A stretch of DNA of 64,000 nt, taken from Pseudomonas kitaguniensis. GTDB taxonomy: Bacteria; Pseudomonadota; Gammaproteobacteria; Pseudomonadales; Pseudomonadaceae. Below are positions 1 to 8,924 of the stretch, one piece after another (position 1 is the first letter of the stretch; each line of letters opens with the position of its first letter). The DNA is taken from contig NZ_VUAZ01000021.1 of the NCBI RefSeq assembly GCF_009296165.1, forward strand, positions 29,776 through 93,775, read 5' to 3'. The notes under the pieces were generated by a model. It was not told where the DNA came from. It saw nothing but the letters and a program-made list of their open reading frames with translations, and searched no databases. A program made the position numbers and the translations under genes.

Positions 1-137
1 CAGCGTATGCCGATGTGCGGGTGTTCAGCGACGGGCATTGGCACTTCGACGGTCATGATCAATTGCGCACCTTGCACCATGTGGCGGGCGGGAATTTCAT
101 GTCAATCGGCGCGCCGGTGATCGGGCGCCAGTTGTAA
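1..137 (+). CDS. C-terminal end of a flavin-reductase-like protein (partial)
   Basis: An open frame enters from the left edge and stops with TAA at 135-137, giving the last 44 residues of a protein whose start lies outside the window. The tail (DGHWHF, then LRTLHHVAGG and a final IGRQL) resembles the C-terminus of split-barrel flavin reductases, but the piece is too short to prove this. It ends 18 bp before the convergent AraC-type gene. Confidence 0.4.
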   Translation, partial: AYADVRVFSDGHWHFDGHDQLRTLHHVAGGNFMSIGAPVIGRQL

Positions 138-155
138 ACCTTGCCCGCGTGCATC

Positions 156-965
156 TCAACGCCCGAGCATCTTCACCCAGCGCGACGGCGGCATGCCGTA
201 GGTGCTGCGAAATTGCCGGGTCATATGGCTTTGGTCAGTAAAACCGGCAGTCATCGCCGCGTCCACCAACGGTTGGCCTTGCGCCAGCAGGCTGCGCACC
301 AGGTCCAACCGCCGCATGGTCAAGTAGCGGTAGGGGCTGGTGCCGAATAACAAACGAAAATCGCGCGATAACGCCCAGCGATCACGGCCGCAATGGTCGG
401 CCATTTGATCCAGGCTGATGCTGCGGCCTAACGCGCTGTGAATAAACTCTCTGGCGCGTTCGGCGGCCACGTAATCGAAGGATTTACGGCTGACGATCAC
501 GCCCGCCGATGCGCTCAGCGCTTGGGCCAGGTCGTAGAGCGCGTCTTGCTCCTGCAGCGGGTCAATCGGGCAGTCCAGGCTTTGCAGTAACACGTCGCTG
601 GCGCGAAACAACCTCGGGTCCGTCGACAGGCCGTTGTGGATAAACGGTAACGGCCTGCCGCCGAGAATCTGTTGGATCAACGCCGGCTCCACATAAATCA
701 TGCGGTACTTGAAGCCTTCCACGCTGCTGGCGCGACCGTCGTGGGTTTCGTCGGGGTGAATCACCATGGTCGTACCGGGCAAGCTGTGGGTCATGCAGCC
801 GCGGTAATGAAAACTCTGCACGCCGAACAGCGTACGCCCGATGGCGTACGTGTCATGGCGATGCGGGTCGAACGCGAACCCGGCAAAGTACGCCTCGATA
901 CGGTCTACGCCACTGGCGTGCGGAGCGCGGTGCAGCCAGTCCAGCGTGGAGTTCGGTTTGCCCAT
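156..965 (-). CDS. AraC-family transcriptional regulator
   Basis: 269 aa. The N-terminal half is a cupin-like sensor with a DPHRHDTYAIG stretch near residues 33-43, usual for AraC proteins that bind small ligands. The C-terminal roughly 100 residues hold two helix-turn-helix motifs (SISLDQMADHCG and PLVDAAMTAGFTDQSHMTR) and the typical closing PSRWVKM. The ATG at 963-965 is the only good start. The target is not evident. Ordinary Pseudomonas base composition. Confidence 0.85.
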   Translation of the reverse strand: MGKPNSTLDWLHRAPHASGVDRIEAYFAGFAFDPHRHDTYAIGRTLFGVQSFHYRGCMTHSLPGTTMVIHPDETHDGRASSVEGFKYRMIYVEPALIQQILGGRPLPFIHNGLSTDPRLFRASDVLLQSLDCPIDPLQEQDALYDLAQALSASAGVIVSRKSFDYVAAERAREFIHSALGRSISLDQMADHCGRDRWALSRDFRLLFGTSPYRYLTMRRLDLVRSLLAQGQPLVDAAMTAGFTDQSHMTRQFRSTYGMPPSRWVKMLGR

Positions 966-1230
966 GATGGCTTGTCACACATAAATAGCGGTTAAAACAC
1001 GTTAACCCAGTCTGCGCGGGTTGTGTGGCGAGGTCTTGAACGATTGTGCAGGTTGCCGGCAGGCGGGTTGGGCATCATTTCAAGTGAGCGCATGGGCAGC
1101 CTCTACAGCCGCTCGTGCACATGGCTGGACCGGGTTGCCGGTGGTTGTTACCTGTTGTTCGGCGCGCACCTGGTAGCGAATCGTTAAGCGCTTGTATGTC
1201 TATGGTGCACCGCGCCGTAACGTCCAGCTT
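966..1230. other. Intergenic stretch without recognised genes
   Basis: About 265 bp between the AraC gene and the pgeF-like gene. No RNA gene, strong hairpin or repeat was recognised. Confidence 0.5.
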
Positions 1231-1959
1231 TCACATCCGGTTTGTGCGAGCAATCCACGAGTAGATCAACGTCTTCGGCTCCTCCGGGTTATGCGTCCTT
1301 CTGCGGTAACTGGCAAACGCCGGGGATGTGCAATACGTACACACCGCACTGACATCGACCTGCTCGCGCTGAACCCCCGCCGCCTGCAACAGCATCAGTG
1401 CGTATGCGCTCAGGTCAAACCAGGCGCTGCCTGTTTGCCTGGCATGCGGTGGCGTAATCTGCGGTGTCAGCAACGGTGCCGGCTGCTCGAAATACCACGG
1501 GGCGGGTGCGCCTTGCCACACATGGCCCTGGTCTGCCTGAAACTGCGCGATAAAGCCTTCACTCACCTCATAACAGCACGGTTTGATCGAAGGGCCGATA
1601 GCCACCTGCAATTGGTCTGCAGCAAAGCCCTCGGCGGCAAAACGCCGTATGGCCGTGGCGATGATGCCGCCTTGTAAACCCTTCCATCCGCCATGCACCG
1701 CAGCGACTTGCTCGGCGTTTTTCGACGCAATAAGAATCGGCAGGCAATCGGCGGTAATCACCGCGATCGGTTGCTGCGTGCGGGTAAACACGCCGTCCGC
1801 TTCAAGCGTGTTAGTCGCCTGATCCGGCTGCCATTCAATCACTGACGCGCTGTGCACCTGCTTGCAGATGAACACCGCAGCCGGGCGCAGCGGATCATTG
1901 ATCGAACAAAAACCGTGATCGATGCCGGGAAGGGCACCGAGATTATTGGCGTGCTGCAC
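1231..1959 (-). CDS. pgeF: YfiH/PgeF-type multicopper polyphenol oxidase / peptidoglycan editing factor family protein
   Basis: 242 aa, the usual size for this family (DUF152/YfiH). Visible family motifs are KQVHSA, TADCLPI, AAVHGGWKG, AIGPSI followed by CCYEV, and CTYC with FASYRRR near the C-terminus. The conserved His and Cys residues form the metal-dependent active site. E. coli YfiH (PgeF) hydrolyses wrongly incorporated L-Ser-containing muropeptide precursors, and other members have been described as laccases or purine nucleoside phosphorylases. In many pseudomonads the main copy sits beside rluD and clpB, so this could be a second paralogue. It lies 27 bp downstream of ggt on the same strand and may be co-transcribed. 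Confidence 0.85.
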   Translation of the reverse strand: MQHANNLGALPGIDHGFCSINDPLRPAAVFICKQVHSASVIEWQPDQATNTLEADGVFTRTQQPIAVITADCLPILIASKNAEQVAAVHGGWKGLQGGIIATAIRRFAAEGFAADQLQVAIGPSIKPCCYEVSEGFIAQFQADQGHVWQGAPAPWYFEQPAPLLTPQITPPHARQTGSAWFDLSAYALMLLQAAGVQREQVDVSAVCTYCTSPAFASYRRRTHNPEEPKTLIYSWIARTNRM

Positions 1960-1986
1960 GAGGACTTTCTCCGTTGATTAACCGGC

Positions 1987-3816
1987 TCAATCGCCGAGTG
2001 CCTCGCCTTCACGCCGAGGGTCGGCGCCGCCGCTCAGCGACACCTTGCCTTGGGTATCCCGCGTGCGCACGATGGCTTGAATGCCGCTGGTCATGTCGAT
2101 TTCGCTCAACGCGTGGCCTCGGGCCCTGAGTGCTTGCTTTAACGCCGGGCTGAACAAACCGGCTTCGAGTTCGGTCGCGCCGTTGCGGCTGCCAAAGTTC
2201 GGCAGGCTGATGGCGGCTTGCGGATCGAGGTTCCAGTCGAGCATCGCGACCAGCGATTTGCTCACGTATTCGATGATCTGCGAGCCACCCGGTGAACCCA
2301 CCGTGGCCAGCAACTCACCGCTCTTGCGGTCGAACACCAGGGTTGGCGCCATGGCTGAGCGCGGGCGTTTGCCGGGCTCGACGCGGTTGGCCACGGGCTG
2401 GCCGTTTTCTTCGGGGATGAACGAGAAGTCGGTCATCTGGTTGTTCAGCAAAAAGCCCTGCACCATCACGTGGGAGCCGAACGCGGCTTCCACCGTGGTG
2501 GTCATCGACACCGCGCCGCCCTGGTCATCGACGGCCACCACTTGCGAGGTGGAAATGCGCAGCGGCGAGCGGTCCGGCGCGTACGCCACCTGGATGCCGG
2601 CAGGCGTGCCCGGCGTGGCGGTGCCCATGCTGCGCTCGCCGATCAGCGCGGCGCGTTTGGCCAAGTAATCCGGCGCGACGAGGCCCGCGGTCGGCACCGG
2701 CACAAAGTCGGCATCGGCGACGTATAAACCACGGTCAGCGAAGGCCAGTCGACCCGCCTCGGCAAGCAGGTGCACGGCCTCGGGTGTCGGTTCAAGGCCC
2801 GCGGGCGATGTGCTTTTCAGCGGTTTCATCGGTGCGATGGCAAGGCGCGGGTCGCGCGCCTCAACGGCCTGCAAGGTGCCGAGGATCTGCGCAACCGCAA
2901 TCCCGCCCGACGACGGCGGTGGCATGCCGCACACTTGATACTGCTTATAGTCGGTGCACAGCGGCGTGCGCTCTTTGGCGGTATAGGCCGTAAGGTCGGC
3001 CTGTGACAGGCTGCCCGCATTGCGGTTGCCCTGGACTTTGCGCGCGATTTCATCGGCAATCGGCCCACGGTACAGCGCGTCCGGGCCTTCCTTGGCGATA
3101 CGCTTGAACACGGCCGCCAGCGCCGGGTTTTTCAGCAGTGTGCCGGTGGCTTTAGGCGTGCCGTCGGCGTTCAGGAAGTAGGCCGCCATCTCCGGTGACT
3201 GCGCGATGTAACGGTCGGCGGCGATCAGCGCGTGCAGGCGCGGGGAAATCGCAAAGCCTTGCTCCGACAAACGAATCGCCGGTTCAAACAGCGTGGCCCA
3301 TGGCAAGTGCCCGGTCTGCTTGTGCGCCATCTCCAGGGCGCGTAAAACCCCCGGCGTGCCGACCGAACGGCCACCAATTTGCGCTTCGGTAAACGCCATC
3401 GGCATGCCGTTGGCGTTCAGGAACAACCGCTCAGTGGCACCGGCCGGCGCCGTTTCGCGGCCATCATACGCGTGCACTTTTTTGCCGTCCCACAGCATGA
3501 TGAACGCGCCGCCGCCGATGCCGGAAGACTGCGGCTCCACCAGGGTCAACACCGCCTGCATCGCAATCGCTGCATCAATGGCCGAGCCGCCCTGGCGCAA
3601 CATCTCGCGCCCGGCCTCGGCCGCCAGCGGGTTGGCGGCGGCGGCCATATGGCGCTCGGCGTGGCGGGTGCTGAGGTCGGTGCGATAACCCGAACCCACC
3701 TCCGGTGCCGGCGGTTGTTCATTGGCCGGGGTGTGACAGCCGGCCAGGGCGAGGGCGGCGGCAATCATCGACAGTTGACGGCGGGAAATCGAAAACACGC
3801 GTTGAACTCCGTTCAT
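1987..3816 (-). CDS. ggt: Gamma-glutamyltransferase (glutathione hydrolase)
   Basis: 609 aa. Cleaves the gamma-glutamyl bond of glutathione and transfers or hydrolyses the glutamyl group, outside the cytoplasmic membrane. The N-terminus has paired arginines (SRRQL), a hydrophobic stretch and a lipobox LAGC near residue 27, suggesting a periplasmic lipoprotein. The precursor self-cleaves before the catalytic Thr at the start of the small subunit, seen here as SMTTTVEAAFGS. The oxyanion glycines GSPGGS are further downstream. Full length for the family. The neighbouring pgeF-like gene follows closely on the same strand. Confidence 0.93.
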   Translation of the reverse strand: MNGVQRVFSISRRQLSMIAAALALAGCHTPANEQPPAPEVGSGYRTDLSTRHAERHMAAAANPLAAEAGREMLRQGGSAIDAAIAMQAVLTLVEPQSSGIGGGAFIMLWDGKKVHAYDGRETAPAGATERLFLNANGMPMAFTEAQIGGRSVGTPGVLRALEMAHKQTGHLPWATLFEPAIRLSEQGFAISPRLHALIAADRYIAQSPEMAAYFLNADGTPKATGTLLKNPALAAVFKRIAKEGPDALYRGPIADEIARKVQGNRNAGSLSQADLTAYTAKERTPLCTDYKQYQVCGMPPPSSGGIAVAQILGTLQAVEARDPRLAIAPMKPLKSTSPAGLEPTPEAVHLLAEAGRLAFADRGLYVADADFVPVPTAGLVAPDYLAKRAALIGERSMGTATPGTPAGIQVAYAPDRSPLRISTSQVVAVDDQGGAVSMTTTVEAAFGSHVMVQGFLLNNQMTDFSFIPEENGQPVANRVEPGKRPRSAMAPTLVFDRKSGELLATVGSPGGSQIIEYVSKSLVAMLDWNLDPQAAISLPNFGSRNGATELEAGLFSPALKQALRARGHALSEIDMTSGIQAIVRTRDTQGKVSLSGGADPRREGEALGD

Positions 3817-3852
3817 TGTGAGAATGATCTGTTGTTCCTGGGGCCGTACTTT

Positions 3853-4632
3853 TTACACGTAAATGCAGCCTTGCAGGTAAAGCACCGCTGCGCCTGAAAT
3901 AATCACGCGGTCGCCTTTAAGCTCGCAACGCAACTGCCCACGGCGTGTGCCGCCCTGTTCAGCGGTCAGCAACGACTTGCCCAGGCGCTCGGCCCAGAAC
4001 GGTGCCAGCGAGGTGTGCGCGGAGCCGGTAACGGGGTCTTCATTGACGCCGACGTTGGGGCCAAACCAACGGGAAATAAAATCAAACCGCGTGCTTTTGG
4101 CCGTTACCGCGATCCCGCGTTTGGGCAAGCCTTTGAGGCGCGCGAAGTCCGGTGTCAGGGCTGCAACCTGTGCCTCATCGTCGACCAGAACGATGTAGTC
4201 ATCGGCGGCAAATACTTGCGCGTGCTCAAGCCCCAACGCGCTCAACAGGCCGCTGGGCGACTCACACTGCTGAGGTTGCCTGGCCGGAAAATCCATCGCC
4301 AGTTCGTCGCCATTGCGCGTCACACGTAGCTCGCCGCTGCGGGTGGCAAAACGCAGCACCTCTGGCGCATTCGGCAGTTGATGAATCAACACCCACGCCG
4401 CTGCCAGCGTGGCATGGCCGCACAGGTCGACTTCAACCTGAGGGGTGAACCAGCGCAATTCATAGCCTTCGCCCTGCGGCACGAAGAACGCGGTCTCCGA
4501 CAGATTGTTTTCCTCCGCAATGTGCTGCAATAGCGCGTCAGGCAGCCATTCGGTCAGCGGGCAAACGGCCGCCGGGTTGCCGCCAAAAGGCTGTTGGCTG
4601 AAAGCATCGCCTTGGTAGATGTCCAATTTCAT
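3853..4632 (-). CDS. PhzF-family isomerase/epimerase
   Basis: 259 aa. The start chosen is ATG at 4630-4632 (MKLDIYQGDAF), which matches the family N-terminus; upstream in-frame codons encode non-conserved residues. PhzF proteins have two diaminopimelate-epimerase-like lobes. The catalytic Glu is visible in NLSETAFF and the second-lobe motif in NEDPVTGSAHTSLAPFW. In phenazine producers PhzF isomerises trans-2,3-dihydro-3-hydroxyanthranilate, but no phz genes lie nearby, so this is one of the many stand-alone members of unknown substrate. Confidence 0.85.
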   Translation of the reverse strand: MKLDIYQGDAFSQQPFGGNPAAVCPLTEWLPDALLQHIAEENNLSETAFFVPQGEGYELRWFTPQVEVDLCGHATLAAAWVLIHQLPNAPEVLRFATRSGELRVTRNGDELAMDFPARQPQQCESPSGLLSALGLEHAQVFAADDYIVLVDDEAQVAALTPDFARLKGLPKRGIAVTAKSTRFDFISRWFGPNVGVNEDPVTGSAHTSLAPFWAERLGKSLLTAEQGGTRRGQLRCELKGDRVIISGAAVLYLQGCIYV

Positions 4633-4728
4633 CGGGGGCGCTCCTTGTAGGGGAGGCTGGACACTAACAGTGGGCCCGGAGGGCGTCAAAATACAGATAC
4701 GCAGTTTTTTCGAGCGCATTAGCTGCGT

Positions 4729-5562
4729 TCAGCCCAGGCGCAACAGCATCGCCCCCGCTGCAATGACGCACGCTGCAACAATGCGCCCTCGCGTGAGATG
4801 TTCTTTCAGCACCCACGCCGAGATCACCACGCCAAACAGAATCGACGTTTCGCGCAGCGCCGAAACGCTGGCGATGGGGGCCATGGTCATCGCCCACAGG
4901 GCCAAACCGTATGACGCCAGCGTGCCAACCCCGCCGACCACGCCGAGCCGCCAGTGGCGAGTGGCGTAGTCGCAGAACACAGCACGCCGTGTGGCCAGCG
5001 CCCAAGCCGCCAGCGGGATGCCGGTCAGCAAAAAAATCCACAGTGTGTAGGCCGCAGGCGCGCCAGATTTGCGCACGCCCACGCCGTCGATAAGCGTGTA
5101 GCCCGCGATCACTCCCGCGTTGATCAGGGCCAGCACCACGCCTTTTCGTTGCTCGGCAGATGGCGCAGCGGCCATGCTCAAAATGCCGAGGGAGATCACT
5201 GCAATACCCAGCCAAGCGAACGTCGACAAGGCTTCGGACAACACACACACGCTCACCGTGGCCACCAGCAGCGGCGCGGTGCCGCGCATGATCGGGTAGG
5301 TTTGGCTCATGTCGGCAATGCGGTAAGTCGAGGCCACCAGCAAGAAATACAGCACCTGAAAAATCACCGATGCGCCGATAAATGGCCAGCTCTGTTTGGC
5401 CGGCAGTTCAAGAAACGGAATAACCGCGAAGGCAATCAGGGACGCGATGGAGGTAATCATGCACGTGGTCAGCAACTTGTCGCCGCCACCTTTGACCACT
5501 GCATTCCAGGTGGCATGCAGCGCGGCGCCGAGCAGGATGATGGCATATACATGGAGGCTCAT
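4729..5562 (-). CDS. EamA-family (DMT superfamily) membrane transporter
   Basis: 277 aa, about ten hydrophobic segments arranged as two EamA repeats, as in drug/metabolite exporters and amino acid exporters. The ATG at 5560-5562 (MSLHVYAI) is chosen because the first membrane helix begins there; the frame stays open upstream but codes for a hydrophilic Pro-rich stretch unlike the family. Substrate unknown. It lies upstream of phzF on the same strand with a 96 bp gap. Confidence 0.8.
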   Translation of the reverse strand: MSLHVYAIILLGAALHATWNAVVKGGGDKLLTTCMITSIASLIAFAVIPFLELPAKQSWPFIGASVIFQVLYFLLVASTYRIADMSQTYPIMRGTAPLLVATVSVCVLSEALSTFAWLGIAVISLGILSMAAAPSAEQRKGVVLALINAGVIAGYTLIDGVGVRKSGAPAAYTLWIFLLTGIPLAAWALATRRAVFCDYATRHWRLGVVGGVGTLASYGLALWAMTMAPIASVSALRETSILFGVVISAWVLKEHLTRGRIVAACVIAAGAMLLRLG

Positions 5563-5796
5563 TAGGGGTGATTGGCGCGGTTGATCAGCGACGTCAACAC
5601 GTGGTCGGCCCATGCGCCATTGATCTTGAGGCACGCCCGTTGTGTGCTGATGCCGTGGGTGGGGAATTGACGGTTCACGTTGCGCCTCCGTGGTTGAGGG
5701 CGAGTATGCCTCAGGGCTTTTCCCGAGGCATAAAAATCCGCTTGCCGTGGGGTTGCGCCCAGTTCCAGGCGTCCCGGTCTTGCAACGGTGCATATG

Positions 5797-6864
5797 TCAA
5801 ATGTGCAGGTCTTTGCAATTTTTTATCGATTTTGTTTCAGTTGCCGGTGAGCGTTCTTGCGCCTGGCGCTCGATCATCCAGCCAGGGTACTCGGCGCTTA
5901 TGGCACTGGTGCGGTCCAAGGCGGCGATGTCCTCGGTGGTCAACCTCACGGTGCTGGCATGGAGATTGTCGCCCAGTTGGTCAAGCGTCTTGACACCGAC
6001 GATGACGCTCATGACCCCCTTACGCTGCAATAACCAGGCGAGTGCAATCGCTGAAATAGAGACGCCGTGGGACTGAGCGATGGGTGTCATCACTTCAATG
6101 AGTTCATAGACTCGTTCGCGGTTCGCAGGCGGGAAGTCGAATGTTGAACGGCGTGCGCCGGTGGGCTCTTGTGCGGCTCGTGTAAATTTTCCGGATAACA
6201 GCCCGCCGGCCAATGGGCTCCATACCATTATCCCCAAGCCCTGATCGTCGCAGAGTGGGATTACTTCGCGCTCCAGATCGCGACTCGTCAGATTGTAATA
6301 CGCTTGCACCGTCTCGAAACGTGCATATCCGCGTTGCTCGCTGGCGCCAAGCGCTTTCATGATCTGCCACGCAGCGAGGTTGGAGCAGCCCAGGTTACGA
6401 ATTAGCCCACGTGACACGCAATCGTCGAGCGCACGCAATGTCACTTCTATCGGTGTAATCGAGTCGAAGCCGTGAATTTGATACAGGTCGATGTAGTCGA
6501 TACCGAGCCGCTTCAGACTCCCTGCGACCTGGTCCAGGATATGGCCGCGTGAGAGCCCGGCAGCGTTCGGGCCGGGTGCCGTTCGGCCGAACACTTTGGT
6601 GGCGATGATTACGTCTTCGCGCACGACATTCAGATCCCTCAAGGCTTGCCCCAGCATCACTTCGGACTGCCCTTCCGAGTAGACGTCCGCCGTGTCGAAG
6701 AAGTTGATACCCGCGTCTATGGCGCGAGCGACCAGGGCCGTTGCGACTTTTTGCTCAACGGTCCCCACGTTGCGCCAGAAGCCCTGGCCTCCGCTGAATG
6801 TCATCGTGCCTAAACACAGTTCTGAGACAAATTGGCCGGTTTTGCCCAACGGTCTGTAGCGCAT
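5797..6864 (-). CDS. Aldo/keto reductase
   Basis: 355 aa TIM-barrel oxidoreductase of the AKR superfamily (YajO/Tas-like). The catalytic tetrad is visible as Asp and Tyr in NFFDTADVYSEG, Lys in IIATKVFG and His in YQIHGFD. The NADPH-binding C-terminal motif lies around VIVGVKTLDQL. The second ATG (6862-6864, MRYRPLGKTG) is preferred because AAAGG sits 9 bases before it; the first ATG at 6873 directly abuts that site. It is divergent from the AraC gene at 7016, a common arrangement for a regulator and its target. Confidence 0.87.
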   Translation of the reverse strand: MRYRPLGKTGQFVSELCLGTMTFSGGQGFWRNVGTVEQKVATALVARAIDAGINFFDTADVYSEGQSEVMLGQALRDLNVVREDVIIATKVFGRTAPGPNAAGLSRGHILDQVAGSLKRLGIDYIDLYQIHGFDSITPIEVTLRALDDCVSRGLIRNLGCSNLAAWQIMKALGASEQRGYARFETVQAYYNLTSRDLEREVIPLCDDQGLGIMVWSPLAGGLLSGKFTRAAQEPTGARRSTFDFPPANRERVYELIEVMTPIAQSHGVSISAIALAWLLQRKGVMSVIVGVKTLDQLGDNLHASTVRLTTEDIAALDRTSAISAEYPGWMIERQAQERSPATETKSIKNCKDLHI

Positions 6865-7015
6865 GGCATGCATCCTTTCTGTCGTTTATCAATTTTTCAG
6901 GGTTGCAAAGCGACCCGAGGCGTGGCGTTGCAAGCAACCGAGATTTTGGTCAAGGTGAGCCAGACTGTGAATGCAGCCAAGTCCTGTTTTCTATCGAGAT
7001 CGTCTGGAGTTTTGA

Positions 7016-7939
7016 ATGGATCCCTTGTCTGACGTTCTTTCACAACTGGATGCCCACAGCTCGTTTTTTGCCGGTCTAGAAGCCGGAGGCGATTGGGCTA
7101 TTCGGTTTCCCGCGCCTGACGGCATCAAGTTCAACGCGGTGATTGAAGGTTCATGCTGGTTGGTCGTTGAGGATGAGTTGCCTGTTTTGCTGCTCAAGGG
7201 GGACTGCTTCCTTTTGTCCAAGCGACGCCCTTTCACGCTGGCCAGTGATCTTGAGATTGAGCCTGTCGAGTCGCAGGAGGTTTATCGTGATGCAAAGAAC
7301 GGAATTGCGCGTTACCAGCAACGAAGCGGTTTTTTTCTTATCGGTGGACGCTTCGGGTTTTGTGAAGAGGCGAGACTGTTGTTTGATGGCTTACCTGCGG
7401 CTATCGTCGTCAATGGTGAGTCCGACCAAGCGTGTGTACTTCAGTGGGCATTGCTGCGACTGGCAAGCGAACTTCCCAGCACGCTGCCGGGTGCTTCTTT
7501 GATCGTTCGACAATTGGGGCACATGATGTTGGTGCACGTGCTTCGATTGTATCTCTCATCCGGGCAAGTGCATTCGCCGGGCTGGTTGATGGGCTTGTCC
7601 GACCTGAAGGTCAATGCGGCTATTCAGGCGATACATGCCGCGCCTCAGCGCCGCTGGACAGTCCATGAGCTGGCAAGGGTGGTGGGTATGTCGCGTTCCA
7701 ACTTAGCGTTGCGTTTCAAGCAGAAGGTCGGCATGGGACCGCTCGCCTATGTGCTTCAGTGGCGAATGCAATTGGCGGGTCGTGAGTTGCGAAAACATCA
7801 GGGAAGCATTTCTTCGATCGGCCAATCGCTGGGTTACGACTCCGATAGCGCTTTCAGTAATGCCTTCAAGCGCGTTATGGCGTGCTCGCCTCGCGAGTAC
7901 CGGGAGCGGCAGAGCCAGGTTGCTGGTGTTGTACGATGA
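7016..7939 (+). CDS. AraC-family regulator with cupin_6-type sensor domain
   Basis: 307 aa. The N-terminal 180 residues resemble the AraC cupin_6 sensor (WLVVEDELPVLLLKGDCFLL), and the C-terminal 100 residues hold two helix-turn-helix units (TVHELARVVGMSRSNLALRF and SSIGQSLGYDSDSAFSNAFK). Divergently placed to the aldo/keto reductase (152 bp apart), which is the likely target. Its 3' end overlaps the convergent LysR gene by 65 bp. Confidence 0.85.
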   Translation: MDPLSDVLSQLDAHSSFFAGLEAGGDWAIRFPAPDGIKFNAVIEGSCWLVVEDELPVLLLKGDCFLLSKRRPFTLASDLEIEPVESQEVYRDAKNGIARYQQRSGFFLIGGRFGFCEEARLLFDGLPAAIVVNGESDQACVLQWALLRLASELPSTLPGASLIVRQLGHMMLVHVLRLYLSSGQVHSPGWLMGLSDLKVNAAIQAIHAAPQRRWTVHELARVVGMSRSNLALRFKQKVGMGPLAYVLQWRMQLAGRELRKHQGSISSIGQSLGYDSDSAFSNAFKRVMACSPREYRERQSQVAGVVR

Positions 7940-8813
7940 AATCGATAAAGGCACGTAGCGCAGGCACCATTTGGCGTTGGCTGGGGTAGTACAAATAGAA
8001 GCCTGGAAAGCTCGGGGTCCACTCTTTAAGAATGTGGATCAGCTTCCCGGTGGCTATTAGTTCTGCAACCTGGTGCTGGAACAGGTACGCAATACCAACG
8101 CCATCCAGCGCGACTTGAGTGAGCATTTCCGGTTCTGTCACTACCAACGGACCTTGGGCATCTATTTCCAATAGCTCACCGTTACGCTCGAACTCCCACC
8201 GATAAAGGCTGCCGTCCGTAGGCCAGCGGTAGGCCAGGCATTGATGGTTCGCCAAGTCCTGAGGTGTAAGCGGGGTACCACAGCGCGCCAGATAATCTGC
8301 CGACGCCACGACCATCATTTCCAGATGGCCGCCCAGCTCATGGGACACCATATCGCGGTCCAGCTTTTTGCCGAGCCTTACGCCCGCATCGAACCCCCCG
8401 GCAACAATATCCACCAAGCGTTCATCGGTGACTATATCGAATTGAACACCTGGGTAAGCCCTTAGAAAAGGCCCGATCAATGGCGCAAGATAATGGGTGG
8501 CAGCAACTCGAGTGGTGTTAATCCGCAAGACCCCGCATGGGCCATCACTGGGCTCTTTCAGCCGGGCAAGTGCCTTATCCAGTGAGGTCAGTGCGGGAAT
8601 AAGGTCCGCCAGTAGCCTTGCGCCTATCTCGGTGGGCGAGACGCTGCGAGTCGTGCGGTTGACCAACAGAACGCCCAGGCGTTCTTCCATAGTGCGGATT
8701 GTCTGGCTTAAGGCTGAAGCGGACATGCCCAAGTGTGCGGCTGCGCGAACAAAACTTCCCTGCTGAATCACGGCGGCGAACGCTTGGAGTTGGGCATATT
8801 CATTGCCGCGCAT
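7875..8813 (-). CDS. LysR-family transcriptional regulator
   Basis: 312 aa. An N-terminal winged helix-turn-helix (AAAHLGMSASALSQTIRTME around residues 24-43) is followed by a periplasmic-binding-protein-like effector domain. The ATG at 8811-8813 gives the standard LTTR N-terminus. Divergent from the short-chain dehydrogenase at 8925, with a palindrome between them, so this regulator probably controls that gene. Its 3' end runs antisense into the last 65 bp of the AraC gene. Confidence 0.9.
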   Translation of the reverse strand: MRGNEYAQLQAFAAVIQQGSFVRAAAHLGMSASALSQTIRTMEERLGVLLVNRTTRSVSPTEIGARLLADLIPALTSLDKALARLKEPSDGPCGVLRINTTRVAATHYLAPLIGPFLRAYPGVQFDIVTDERLVDIVAGGFDAGVRLGKKLDRDMVSHELGGHLEMMVVASADYLARCGTPLTPQDLANHQCLAYRWPTDGSLYRWEFERNGELLEIDAQGPLVVTEPEMLTQVALDGVGIAYLFQHQVAELIATGKLIHILKEWTPSFPGFYLYYPSQRQMVPALRAFIDFIVQHQQPGSAAPGTREASTP

Positions 8814-8841
8814 TGTGTCCACTTCCTTAATAGGTAATGCG

Positions 8842-8858
8842 GATAATAGCGCATTATC
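8842..8858. promoter_or_regulatory. Inverted repeat, candidate LysR operator
   Basis: GATAAT-AGCGC-ATTATC is a perfect 6-bp inverted repeat with a 5-bp centre, lying in the 111-bp divergent region between the LysR gene and the SDR gene. Size and symmetry fit a T-N11-A type LTTR box. Confidence 0.5.
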
Positions 8859-8924
8859 AAATGGATCCAATTACGCAATACTGCTTCGCATCGAGCTTTT
8901 TACGTCGGCAATGGAGGTAGAGCA

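Noticed and set aside
1192..1677. A 161-codon + strand frame opposite the pgeF-like gene
   Set aside because: Antisense to a gene with all PgeF/YfiH motifs; Arg/Cys/His-rich nonsense-like translation.
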